A DNA stretch of 64,000 bases from Aurelia coerulea. Taxonomy: Eukaryota > Cnidaria > Scyphozoa > Semaeostomeae > Ulmaridae. The notes under the pieces are model-generated. The model saw only the letters and a list, made by a program, of their open reading frames with translations, was not told the origin of the DNA and searched no databases. The translations under genes and the position numbers were made by a program. Below, piece after piece: positions 55,201 through 64,000 of this stretch (within the stretch, counting starts at the first letter, position 1; each line of letters starts with the position of its first letter). Where the stretch lies: assembly GCA_039566865.1 (NCBI GenBank), contig CM076953.1, positions 5,146,001 through 5,210,000 on the forward strand. Direction: 5' to 3'.

Positions 55201-58200
55201 GATCTAAGTTAGTCCTTGCATAATAGATTAACATTTCAGTCTTGAATATCAGCCGCATACATATTATTCCGCAGCCCGCCAAACGGGTAAACTTTTTTTG
55301 ACTCACCCGGTATAGAACTCTAGATGGCACATTTTGAAAAGGACATTTAGGTGAACACTAAAAAGCAACGAAAAAGGAACATTTTGATGCTTTCAAAACA
55401 AGGTGGATCGATTCTAGACTTAAGACTTTTCGTCCCTTATTTCCCTGCGTTCTTTGATTTGCTCATATCACTTGGTAATAGGGACTCATACCATAACTCT
55501 TATAAAGTGGGCCCCCCTTAGGCCCATATGGAGTGGTTCCGTATTTAACAATCAAATTGCTAGAATTTAGTTTGCAACCAATAAGGAGAGGCTATTTAGA
55601 CAGTTGTTGTTGTTGCATAAAAAAGACGGTTGATACGGCCTAGAGTTCTCGTAGCTGCGATGGATCTATTTTGTTTCTACGGAGGAAGATTACTGCTTGA
55701 AAGGCATGTATTTTGCGATTATTAGGTCAGGAAAACATTATTCTTCGTGTTAAAAGTTTGCTTTTTAATGTTTAAGCTCTTTAAACGAGACTTTGGAGCA
55801 ATTTTGTTGAGTGTATGAGAAGCCCCGCTAGTTTAGGCCATTCTGAAACAGGGGGCCAACTTTATAAGAGTAATTGTATGAGTCCCTATTGAGCAAGTGA
55901 TATCAGCAAATCAAAGAACGCAGGGAAACAAGAGATGAACAGTCATAAGTCTAGATCGATTTCTTAAGGTTGTATGAATGTTAGTCCGAGTCTTTTTTCT
56001 TTTTTTATACATTCTGCTAAAAATTTACAATACCGGGTGTCCCAAAATGATGTATTATCGTTTCATTGCTTGTATGTCCATATCCGATGAACCGATTTTC
56101 AAAAACTGTTAAAACCACAACCAACATCTTAACATCCAATTTAACAATTAGGCAATCAAATAAAACAAAGTTTTTGAAAATCTGTTGATTGGTTATGGAC
56201 ATACAAGCAATCAAACAATAATACATCATTTTGGGACACCCCGTACATATTTACTTAATTACTATACTTACAAACTACTCTACTCTACTACAAGGACAAG
56301 ACCACGGGGAGCAATAACTATGTCTACCCACTTGGTCCGAGTCTTTCAAAGCTTGAGGGAATTTATTGTCAAATTGTCAAGGTTAAGTTTTAGAAATTGT
56401 ACCTGGTAGTCTCTCAGTCCAAGTAAGATAATATCTCCAGTGTTAATCCATACCTGAAAGTAATTAGGAAAACCATCATCAAGAGTGTTAGAATGGTCAT
56501 CAACAACCAATTACAGTAATTTCTGTATTTCCAAAGAAACAATTTAGTACAAATAAGTGTTGATAAGTGTCCTCTCCTCTTCTTAATTTACATTAATGAT
56601 TTACCTCTTGCATCTTCAAAACTAGCCTTTTACTTATTTGCTGATGATACTAACATCTATTATGAAGCTGAAAGTCTTGCTCAATTGCAGAATGTGGTTA
56701 ACAAGGAATTGAAAAAAGTGAAAATGTGGCTTGATGTCAACAAGCTGTCACTCAATATTGATAAAACCAATTTTATAATTTTTAAGTCTCCTCAACATTC
56801 TTCTCCTGAAACTGTCAGCATCAAAATTGGAAACCTTCCTGTAAAGCAGACTTGTTATGTCAAATTTCTTGGTGTTCTTTTGGACGAAAACCTGTCATGG
56901 AAATTCTTTATAATTCTTTATTTTCACCTTTCCTGCAATATGGAATTTTGGTTTGGGGTCTCACCTACGAGACATATATCAATCCAGTATTCTTGTTGCA
57001 GAAAAGAGTTGTTAAAGCAATTTCATTTGCAAATTTTACTTCACCTTCTACACCTATTTTTTCTGACTTAAAGATTTTAAAATTGCATGATCTCTTCCAA
57101 CTGAAACTGCTTAGTTTTGTATATGATTGTGTGAATAGGATCTCTCCTTCTTGTTTTCATTCTTTCTTTGACTTAGTTGAATCCGTTCATCGATATGGTA
57201 CACGGCAAGTCACCAAAAATGATATTTTCCTAACCCAAAAAAATACCCTGCAATATGGTATCAGGTCAGTGCGCTATTGTGGAGCTAAATGCTGGAATGA
57301 CATTCCTGTGGATATAAAGAAATCACCCTCTGCTAATATTTTTCGACGAAAACTCAAAGCCTTCCTCTTTCAAAACCACTACCAAAGTTGATTGTAAACT
57401 TATTGATATAGAAAGTCACCATCTGCCCATAGTTTCTTTTATGCCTAAAATAATCAAATTTGTATGAGAATTTTTTGAAACAGGGGGTGCTCTCTCCTCG
57501 ATTAGTTTAACTACTGAGAGAGCTCCTCCTTTAAGTAATTCCCCCCATGCAATTTATCTTGTTCTTTGTTTGGTATTCGTATGTTGTATTAATTTTAGGT
57601 GCATTATTGTTATTATTGTAGTTTAGTTAATTGTTTGTATTAATTAGTTTTGTTATGATAAATTGTATGTGGAGAATTTAAAATATGAAACTGAACTGAA
57701 CTGAACTGAACTGACAGCTTCACCTTGAAAACTTTATGACTGTGTTTTTTAAAATTGCTCCACTTCAGGTACACTAATATTATTTATTTTTTGCTGAGCA
57801 CACACTGCAAAACGCTTTTTAAAAATTGAAGTGTCTTAAGGCTAATTTCCAGTAAGTGGAATTTTCCAAGCGGGCGGAATTTTAGACAATGAACGGTCGC
57901 TCAGCCGTATCTTTCTATTCAATGTCAGACATTTTCTCTCGAATACAATAGAAATTCCGCCCGTTCGGAAAATTCCACTGACTGGAAATCAGCCTTTATG
58001 GAGTTAAAATAACAGTCACTAGAATTGGTCTTTGTTGAATAGTCTTGCAAAATGCATGCTTTCTGTTTTAGTAAGCAGAGTGTAAAGCCTGGTTTCCATA
58101 TAATCGCAAGGAGTCGCAAGGAGTTGCAAGAAGTCGCAATGAGTTGCAATTTTTGTGACCCGAAAGAGTAGTTTCCGTATAATTGCAAGGAGTTGCAGTG

Positions 58201-61200
58201 AGTCGCAAGGAGTTCCAAGTTTTGTGACCTGAACAAAATGCAAATTAACCAAAAACTTGACTTGAAAACTTCCAAGCAAAATCTAATAAACTTGTTGTAA
58301 AGGCAATCAAATTCATGGACTTCGTTGAAAAGTGCCATTTTTTTCATTTTAATTTCATTTATTTTATTATTTAGGCACGGTAGCCCGGTCAGTTAATCAG
58401 AACTGCTTTTCAGGGGGGCCGTGGCCATGTGTGGGTGCGTGTGGAAGTGAGATTTATCACAGAAACAAGTCTGATCTGATCGGAAAGAGTCACAAGGAGT
58501 TGGAAAATTTGTGAACAGTGGTTTCCAGCAATTGCAACGAATCGCAGCGAGTCGCAATGAGTCACAGACATAGTAACGAGCTGCAGCGAGTCGCAGAGAA
58601 AGAATTTGTTCTTTTAGAGCTTTTTCTATCTCTGCGACTGCTTGCGACAGCGATCGCATACAAGTCGCAGTCGCATACAAATTTTAACCGGTTTCCATAT
58701 GACCGCAGAGAGTTGCAAGCAAACTTAGTCACTTCCATTGCGACTGGCTGCGACTCCTTGCGATTACATGAAAACCAGGCTTAATATGCAAACGAAGCGT
58801 GCTACGTACATTTTTACCTTTTATTACAGGCCCAGGAAATATAGTCATCCAAACTTCTACAGTAAGTCTAGAAGACTCACGAGATAGTCCAAGTTATGGC
58901 AACAACAACAACACCAACACCATATTTTTTGCTCAAACTGGGACTTATGAACTTTCAAGAAACAAAGAGGGTGCCAATCTTTCTATTCGCATTGAAACAA
59001 AGTTAATTTATAGTCATGGCAACCTTCGCCAGTTGAACATTTTATTGCTGTGATGAAGCTCACAGAAGTTACAGTAAGTGGCCTTCAAAATGAGGAAATT
59101 CTGGTTGAAAGTGAAAGGAATTGTTAATTCTTGCATAGATGAAACATTCATTTCAATACTTGTGGCTTTTGTTCATGGGTAATGTTACTTAAAACTTGAA
59201 TTTTGAGGCGTTTTATCAGTTGAGGCTTAAGCCGAAAACTTAGGTCTATACACCATTGCCTGGAGAACTCAGCTTTTCATAGCGTTGCTATGGTTTCTGT
59301 ATTGGACAGGAAATTGAGGGAAACAATTTCATCCCAGTTTTCAATGTGAGAGTCCTTGAGTCGTAGTTATAGTCTTTCAATAGCAATGAGTTTTACGCAC
59401 CTCTTTTTACTGATCCGAATCCTGCACTGACTATCTTTTGTGAACAATTAAATGATAACTATCAAATCATTATGGGTTTTGGATTTGGGACTCCCAGATT
59501 GGCAATTGGTTACAGAGAAATACAAGATTTTTAACCCTAACTTGGAAAGACAAGGCGTGCAATCTACTGTATTGCACTCCTTGGAAAGAGAAGGCATGCA
59601 GCAAGGTGTGTGAGGACAATGGCACAACATTCCCAGTGAGATGATAAACAAGTAAATAAAGTAAAATATCAGCACTTTGATGCAAATTGAAATTCCCAGT
59701 AAGGCCTGCTTGATGGTCAGAGAAAGTAAAGAATCTTCTGGATACCCTGTATAGCGGTTGCAGTGACAGCCACTGTGAGACATACCTTCTTTCTCAATTT
59801 TCCTCTGATGTGACACAGTCGTTTTATTCCATCAAAACAGAATGCTTCTAAACGCCCATTTCCAAGCATCTTCAGAACCTGAGCATACTCTGTGGATTGG
59901 GAAGAAATGCACTGATCTTTTAGAACCCCATTGAATTACTGTGTATTCTAATTTTGACTACTGCCCTTTAGTTTGGTACTTTTCATCTTCAAAATCAGTT
60001 CAGAAAATTGAAAGAATACAGGAACGTGCGTTAAGATTTTTGTACAATGATCATAAAAGTTCCTATGATGATCTTCTTCTTAGGTCAAAAAAATGCCCAA
60101 TGCAAGTTGCTCGTCAGAGAACCCTATGTGTTGAAATATTTAAGACAATAAGAAACTTGAATCCATCTTTTATGCATAACATTTTTAGTTCAAGAACTTC
60201 AAAGCATCTATCTCGGAATCCCAACAATTTAAATCACTTTCGACCAAATCAGGTAACTTTTGGTTCCAAGAGCCTTAAAGCCATGGGACCTCAGATTTGG
60301 AACTGTTTACCAAATGAGCTAAAATCAGCTGAAAATCTACACAGTTTCAAGGGTATGATAAAACAATGGAATGGCCCAACGTGTAAATGCAACGCTTGTA
60401 AATATAATGATATCATGTAGATTTTGTCCATTTATGTCAATTTAGTTTCGATATTTATCTTCTATATTTACGTATTAATTTCCTTAGTTATTTTTCCATT
60501 TGTTAGTAGATTCGATTTAGATTAGTTGTATGTGTATATATTTGTATATATATATATGTATAGCTAGGTGTAAAAAAATCGAATAAAAATAAGGCAACAA
60601 AACAAAACTGTAGAAAAATGGTGGCAAGGGGGTTGTACGAGAACAAGAATTCCATGTTCAATTCTGGTCCATGATTTTCTTGCTAGTCGACATTTAAATT
60701 CTAATTCTGAAACAGATATTTAATTGTTTTGAATTTATATTTCAATAATGAGTAAATCTTGGACCACAATCAAACATGAAATTCTTGTTCCCACACAAAG
60801 CCCCTTTCCAGAATTTTCCTTATTTTCCGAAGGACAAGCACACAAAGTTTGGACGAGTAGCAGTGGCAGACACTTTGCCAAATATTGGGGGGGCGAAGCT
60901 ATTGTTTCAGCAAAAATACATTGTTTATTTCTATTGTTTTCAAACAAAAGATCTTTGTTCTAACCAACATTGGGGGGGGGGGGGGGCGATCGCACCCCCT
61001 CACCCCCCCAAGTGTCCGCCACTGCGAGTAAGGTCATACTATTTCATATTCTTACATTGGCACGCATTAATACTGTAGCATCCAAACTGCCAATTGACAA
61101 AGATGCAACTTTTACAGTACAGTACAGTGGGTATCAATATTCAACATCTCAAAAACTACCAAATGTTAAAAAATATTACCTTGCCCATCTTCTTTGAATA

Positions 61201-62573
61201 CTAATTCTCTTTTCTCTGTTTCATTTTCATTCTTCCCTCTTCTTCTATTCTTTCCTCCCTTTCCTGAGAGCATCAAGATAATAAGACAATGAAAGAAATG
61301 CATACCAGACTGAAAACTGTGTGTGAAGCGAGCAATATCTTGCACACACAGAAACTTACAGTTTGTGGTTTTCAATGTGAGTCCCACAGTTGGCAATTAA
61401 TGAAAGATCTATCGTTTCAACCTATTGTATGTAAATAATAATAATGATAACAATAAAGTGTAAAATTTCCGTCAATATCACTTGGGCCATCTAAACTTGC
61501 ACACACAAAATACAAACTTTGCAGTATGGGTTGGATACAGTTTGCACTAAAATAACAATGAAAGATACATCAAAATTGAACAACTTTCAAACAGAAAAGT
61601 TTCCGAAAAACCACTTCAGATAAAAAACTCAGAACAAGTGAGAAAATCTTTGTTTTGATACAATATTCGAAAACCCAACAGAGGCTTGATCAAATTAGAT
61701 GAAAAAACAATCCTTAATTGGTGGTGCCAACGATGTGAATTCAATGTTCACAAGTCAAAATTATGTCTTAGTTTACTTCAATAAAGCTTCAACAGGTGAA
61801 CGTACATGGGTCTACTGCATGTGGTATGCACAACAACTGTTTTTTGTGTTCTTTAAAATCTAAAAGCATCGATGAGCGATTTGATACTATTGATAAAATC
61901 TTACGCCCAACTCTAAATCATGGGTTTACCATTTCTAAGATGGTTAGTCAGTTTACACTACCCTACCACCTCTTACACAAAGATCTCCAAGTACATCTCC
62001 TGCTTGTCATCTGCAGTTTCCCTTTGTTAATTTATTCATTGTACTGTAGGTAGTAGTTTGTATGTAACATGTATGTATGTGACACATTAACTGTTTGTTT
62101 TAAGTTTTGATGTACTTGGATATATTTGTCATGTCATTATGTCATTATGAAACTAAAACTCAGCCATGTACCCTTTGATTGTTTGGAAGAGAAAACTTTC
62201 CTGCGCACATTCCTGAAACAAAAAGTTGGTTTTGTCTGGTTTTGTTGCATCCATGCATGCTGGGTTCAATCATACAATGTGGATAAGAACGATGAAGTGC
62301 ATAATACATAGCTTTGTTAATATGATCAAGTTAGATTGAATGAACTTCGATGCGCCACATCGCAACACAAAATCATACCAAGTAATTTAGCTTTTAGGCC
62401 CTTTTTCCCCGAAATGTTTTTAGGCCATTGCGCCATCTGCCTTCCCAAAGGGATGTTCGTTTACACCGTGATCAAAGCACAAAAACCTTCGTGCTTGATT
62501 TAACAAGATTGTTCTAACATAAATGATACACGATATATAAGTTTTTGTCTCTCTTACCCTTATTTTTCGGCAT
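52104..62573 (-). CDS. EIF1A: Translation initiation factor eIF1A (six exons found, 3' end missing)
   Basis: eIF1A binds the 40S ribosomal A site, promotes scanning and start-codon selection, and acts in the cytoplasm. Six exons with consistent phases encode 145 residues, already the length of human eIF1A (about 144). The order is the basic N-terminal tail ([26 protein letters not shown]), the OB fold ([51 protein letters not shown]), a helical part ([20 protein letters not shown]), and the acidic tail ([17 protein letters not shown]). After AAT at 52104 a GTAAGT donor implies one more tiny exon, not located. Introns hold LINE fragments and MITEs. It is divergently paired with VBP1. Confidence 0.95.
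52255..52277. repeat. ATGT microsatellite
   Basis: About five ATGT units lie just upstream of eIF1A exon 6, within the intron. Confidence 0.8.
52914..52995 (-). CDS. EIF1A: eIF1A exon 5
   Basis: It encodes residues 86-112 plus one base: [19 protein letters not shown], then TYGELPEN. The acceptor is AATTCAG and the donor GTATCC. Confidence 0.95.
53148..53665. mobile_element. 9-bp-TSD MITE, copy 7
   Basis: AGCATAGGTTCCAAATC and GATCTGGAACCTATGCT are flanked by ATCCAGCAC (53139-53147) and ACCCAGCAC (53666-53674). It is 518 bp and contains TGACGTCA near 53338. It lies in an eIF1A intron. Confidence 0.92.
54645..54782. mobile_element. Palindromic element of about 138 bp
   Basis: GTTGTACAGGAAAATATAAAG at 54664 is mirrored by CTTTATATTTTCCTGTACAAC at about 54750. 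The outer CATACTAACGGGTTTTG pairs roughly with CAAAACCGGTTATAGTATG. It is non-coding. Confidence 0.75.
54792..55310. mobile_element. TA-flanked MITE, CCGGGTGAGTCAAAAAAAAG ends
   Basis: The inverted ends are CCGGGTGAGTCAAAAAAAAG and CTTTTTTTGACTCACCCGG, flanked by TA (54790-54791, 55311-55312). The centre is also palindromic (CCATTCTGGTCCATGATTTA and its inverse). Partial relatives are at 44070 and 60625. Confidence 0.88.
55415..55953. mobile_element. 9-bp-TSD element, TAGACTTAAGACTTTTCGTC ends
   Basis: The ends resemble those of 28096-29047. It is flanked by GATCGATTC (55406-55414) and GATCGATTT (55954-55962). The arms are long (ATTTCCCTGCGTTCTTTGATT inverted at the right) and the centre includes GGGCCCCCC. 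It lies in an eIF1A intron. Confidence 0.85.
56033..56243. mobile_element. TA-flanked short MITE, CCGGGTGTCCCAAAATGATG ends
   Basis: CCGGGTGTCCCAAAATGATG is inverted at the right as CATCATTTTGGGACACCCCG. TA flanks it (56031-56032, 56244-56245). It is 211 bp and almost fully palindromic. Confidence 0.88.
56403..56453 (-). CDS. EIF1A: eIF1A exon 4
   Basis: It encodes residues 69-85, [17 protein letters not shown], the end of the OB fold and almost identical to the human protein. The acceptor is CTTTCAG and the donor GTACAA. Confidence 0.96.
56568..57713 (+). pseudogene. LINE reverse transcriptase fragment with GAACT tail
   Basis: It begins mid-domain as [20 protein letters not shown] and [10 protein letters not shown], with the FADD catalytic motif of non-LTR reverse transcriptases. 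It continues to [15 protein letters not shown], then shifts frame near 56900-56930 to [15 protein letters not shown], and ends [13 protein letters not shown] with a stop near 57391. A 3' UTR follows, with GGGGGTGCTCTCTC and four GAACT units at 57692-57713. It is 5'-truncated and dead, in an eIF1A intron. Confidence 0.88.
57839..57995. mobile_element. TTA-flanked MITE, AGGCTAATTTCCAGT ends
   Basis: AGGCTAATTTCCAGTAAGTGG is inverted as CACTGACTGGAAATCAGCCT. TTA flanks it (57836-57838, 57996-57998), a PIF/Harbinger-type target. It is 157 bp. A relative is at 31916-32062. Confidence 0.88.
58086..58781. mobile_element. TAA-flanked element made of GAGTCGCAA motifs
   Basis: AGCCTGGTTTCCATATAATC is inverted as GATTACATGAAAACCAGGCT. 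TAA flanks it (58083-58085, 58782-58784). The interior repeats AGGAGTCGCAA, GAGTTGCAA and their complements many times, plus internal copies of GGTTTCCATAT. The open frames across it reflect the repeats, not a gene. Confidence 0.85.
59786..59889 (-). CDS. EIF1A: eIF1A exon 3
   Basis: It encodes residues 34-68: [20 protein letters not shown], then [15 protein letters not shown], the core of the OB fold. The acceptor is ATCCACAG and the donor GTATGT. Confidence 0.96.
59930..60600 (+). pseudogene. CR1-like LINE C-terminal fragment
   Basis: The frame 59941-60420 reads [40 protein letters not shown], then [20 protein letters not shown] and a Cys-containing end ([10 protein letters not shown]). 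This is the C-terminal part of CR1/jockey-type ORF2. No active-site part is present. A TATA-rich 3' tail follows to about 60600. It starts within 41 bp of eIF1A exon 3, inside the intron. Confidence 0.85.
60625..60810. repeat. Palindromic relative of the 54792 MITE core
   Basis: AATTCTGGTCCATGATTTTC at 60660 is inverted, with changes, near 60750 (GAGTAAATCTTGGACCACAA). GTACGAGAACAAGAATTCC is inverted as GGAATTC-like GAAATTCTTGTTCCCAC. No terminal CCGGGTG remains. Confidence 0.55.
60861..61024. mobile_element. hAT-like MITE, second copy
   Basis: CAGTGGCAGACACTTTG is inverted as AAGTGTCCGCCACTG. The flanks ACGAGTAG and CGAGTAAG are a slightly shifted 8-bp duplication. The interior, with TTTGTTC, matches 29830-29984 in the opposite orientation. 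Long G- and C-runs are present. Confidence 0.8.
61180..61263 (-). CDS. EIF1A: eIF1A exon 2
   Basis: It encodes residues 6-33: [20 protein letters not shown] and LVFKEDGQ. The acceptor is GCTCTCAG and the donor GTAATA. Confidence 0.96.
61440..62557. other. eIF1A first intron
   Basis: No other gene or bordered repeat was recognised. The short plus-strand frame at 61796-62053 has no known domain. Confidence 0.4.
62558..62573 (-). CDS. EIF1A: eIF1A exon 1
   Basis: It is 16 coding bases, MPKNK plus one base, followed by the donor GTAAGAG. This is the invariant start of eIF1A, and the intron position one base into Gly6 fits exon 2. Confidence 0.92.
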
Positions 62574-62705
62574 TTTGAATAACTTTCAATCTGTGATGAA
62601 ATAACTTCTTTTGAAGCGTTTCTCGTTTGAAGCAAAGGAAATTTCCTTAGTCTCGTTTTCATTTGTCCTCATTTTCAAACAGACTCCCTCTTTTAATATT
62701 CCACA
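62574..62705. promoter_or_regulatory. Bidirectional promoter interval between eIF1A and VBP1
   Basis: Only 132 bp separate the two divergent start codons, so both 5' UTRs and a shared core promoter must lie here and possibly a little beyond. No TATA box stands out. The start context of VBP1 is CCACAATGGCG. Confidence 0.7.
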
Positions 62706-62789
62706 ATGGCGGACGCAGAACAAAAAAATCCGCAAGGAGAAACAGCGATCAAAAAGAAACACAGAGGAATACCAGAAGCTATCTTCTTG
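62706..62789 (+). CDS. VBP1: Prefoldin subunit 3 (VBP1), exon 1 only
   Basis: Prefoldin is the six-subunit cytosolic chaperone that hands nascent actin and tubulin to the CCT chaperonin; subunit 3 is an alpha-type subunit. These 28 codons, starting MADAEQKNPQGETAIKKKHR and then GIPEAIFL, match the conserved N-terminus of subunit 3 (the human protein has LGIPEAVFVEDVDSFM). A GTAAAT donor follows in phase 0. The coiled-coil body must lie beyond the right edge, since no EDVD-type exon was found before 64000. Confidence 0.8.
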
Positions 62790-64000
62790 GTAAATATTCT
62801 AAGTTTTTATGCAATATATTTCTAGCAAAATTCTTTGGTACGAAATGACCCTTCCTCCCTTCAGAATTAGTCTGGTTTGGTTGGTACATACACACAAGAC
62901 AAGCCAAAATTTAAAAAGCAAAACTTTAGTTTAGGCCAACACCACGCCCAGATGTCTTTTTGTCTGTCTTATTTGTGAAGAGTGTTCAGGCAACTTAAAG
63001 GGAATCGACACTGTTAAATTGGTCTTGTGCCACATCTATTTTCATTGGTGGATCCAGGTTGCCAAAAAACATGCTTGATTTTGCCAGGACTAGTCTCTAA
63101 TCGCACACCTCTATTCAATAGGGTTTGGTAGGGTTTTGGAGGGTTCAGTTAGCATCAGTATGGGAACAAGCTACGATTCTTTATTAGCACCATTTTGCTG
63201 GCAAGTAGAGTCGAAAAAGCTAAAGAGAATTCAACATATGGTTAAAAGCTGGCCAGGGTCAAATTAAGATATAGCGGGGTATCGCCCTTTTGGAGCGCTT
63301 TTGTAAGGAGAGCAGGTTTTGACAATATAAAGCGAAATTTTGAATAAAACTTACCATGAGTATGATCATCTACTCTTCTTCTCCCTTTTGTGTGAATCTT
63401 GTGACTAATTGTGATTTCAATTTGCCATAATATCAATTTTTATGCCGAGAGGTCTGAGCGGCCTAATTTCAAAAGGTCGCCCATTTGGCCCTAGGAAATT
63501 GTTAAAGGAGCCATAGCGACCCATCGGGATTGTTTTTAAATTGCCTGACGAAACTGAGGCTTGAGCATGTGACATAGCACGAGCTCATACAGAACACAGG
63601 TGCACCATTAGGGCGATTTAGGCCCGAGAGAATGCTCTGATAATCGAGGCATGTGGTGGCAAGATCGCTTGCGTGATTTCAAGGATTCCTGTTAATTCGT
63701 CATCTCAAAGGTTGAAGCTCGACGTTAGGCCATCCAATTTAGATCAGGGTTGCAATATTTGAACTCAAGCAGCGACAAGAGATTAAAAACATAGAGACAA
63801 GAGACCATGAAAAAACAGATTGTGAAAGAACATACCTTCGATTCTCCTTCAGGTTAGTTCAACTTTATTTTCATTTCGTGAAGGAACAAAATGATATTAC
63901 ACAGAGAGGGCAAGTCACGATGTTGGAGGTGGCATCAGCAAACTGTTTTCACGCGCTTTTTGTGAAAAACTAGTCCGAGACTCTTTTATTCAGCGACTTT
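62790..64000. other. Start of VBP1 intron 1
   Basis: This is presumed intron. The segment at 63000-63055 (GGTCTTGTGCCACATCTATT) is homologous, inverted, to 46300-46350, and GGTTAAAAGCTGGCC at 63240 matches 2932. These are scraps of an interspersed repeat. No exon was recognised. Confidence 0.45.

Noticed and set aside
58019..58784. Several overlapping ORFs with repeated SLRLA or CDSLQLL patterns
   Set aside because: They reflect the GAGTCGCAA motif array of a TAA-flanked element.
58799..59053. Plus-strand ORF with a possible splice acceptor
   Set aside because: It lies in an eIF1A intron, has low-complexity GNNNNTNT content and no recognisable family.
59786..59889. Minus-strand-looking frame first taken as the upstream part of the plus-strand LINE fragment at 59930
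   Set aside because: Translated on the minus strand it is eIF1A exon 3 with perfect splice sites and phase. The LINE fragment starts beyond it.

Overview
This window looks like animal nuclear DNA. Genes are split by GT-AG introns, the sequence is AT-rich, and most of the space between exons is filled with mobile-element debris. The gene families and the many short inverted-repeat elements suggest an invertebrate, plausibly an anthozoan cnidarian (coral or sea anemone). That assignment is an inference, not a proof.

Host genes. (1) A small orphan ORF lies at 2330-2773 (+). (2) An intact, apparently single-exon GT10 fucosyltransferase lies at 11820-13088 (+). (3) A complete 12-exon class I alpha-mannosidase (GH47, Golgi MAN1A/MAN1C type) runs on the minus strand from 40777 to 19673. 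All twelve exons join with consistent splice phases into 624 codons. (4) A damaged rhodopsin-like GPCR lies at 46512-47597 (+). (5) Translation factor eIF1A is on the minus strand, with six exons from 62573 to 52104; its last few codons were not located. (6) The first exon of prefoldin subunit 3 (VBP1) is at 62706-62789 (+). It is head-to-head with eIF1A across a 132-bp shared promoter interval and runs off the right edge. The fucosyltransferase and the mannosidase both act on glycans in the Golgi. eIF1A and prefoldin 3 are both housekeeping protein-synthesis or folding genes.

Mobile elements dominate the rest. The window holds pieces of at least four non-LTR retrotransposons, a tRNA-derived SINE, and many non-autonomous inverted-repeat elements whose target-site duplications can be read directly. 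These have TA duplications (CCGGGTG ends), TTAA, TTA/TAA, 3 bp (CACTG ends), 8 bp (hAT-like) and 9 bp (several families).

Two patterns stand out. One is a group of elements capped by CCCGGGGG runs with 8-10-bp target duplications. Their ends are alike but their interiors are unrelated short tandem repeats. The other is a seven-copy family of about 520 bp with 9-bp duplications and a CRE-like TGACGTCA core. The deepest nest is at 41443-43895: a G-capped element is split by a TTAA-flanked element, which carries a THAP-domain ORF, which is itself interrupted by a 174-bp CACTG element. No rRNA, CRISPR array or complete autonomous transposon was seen.
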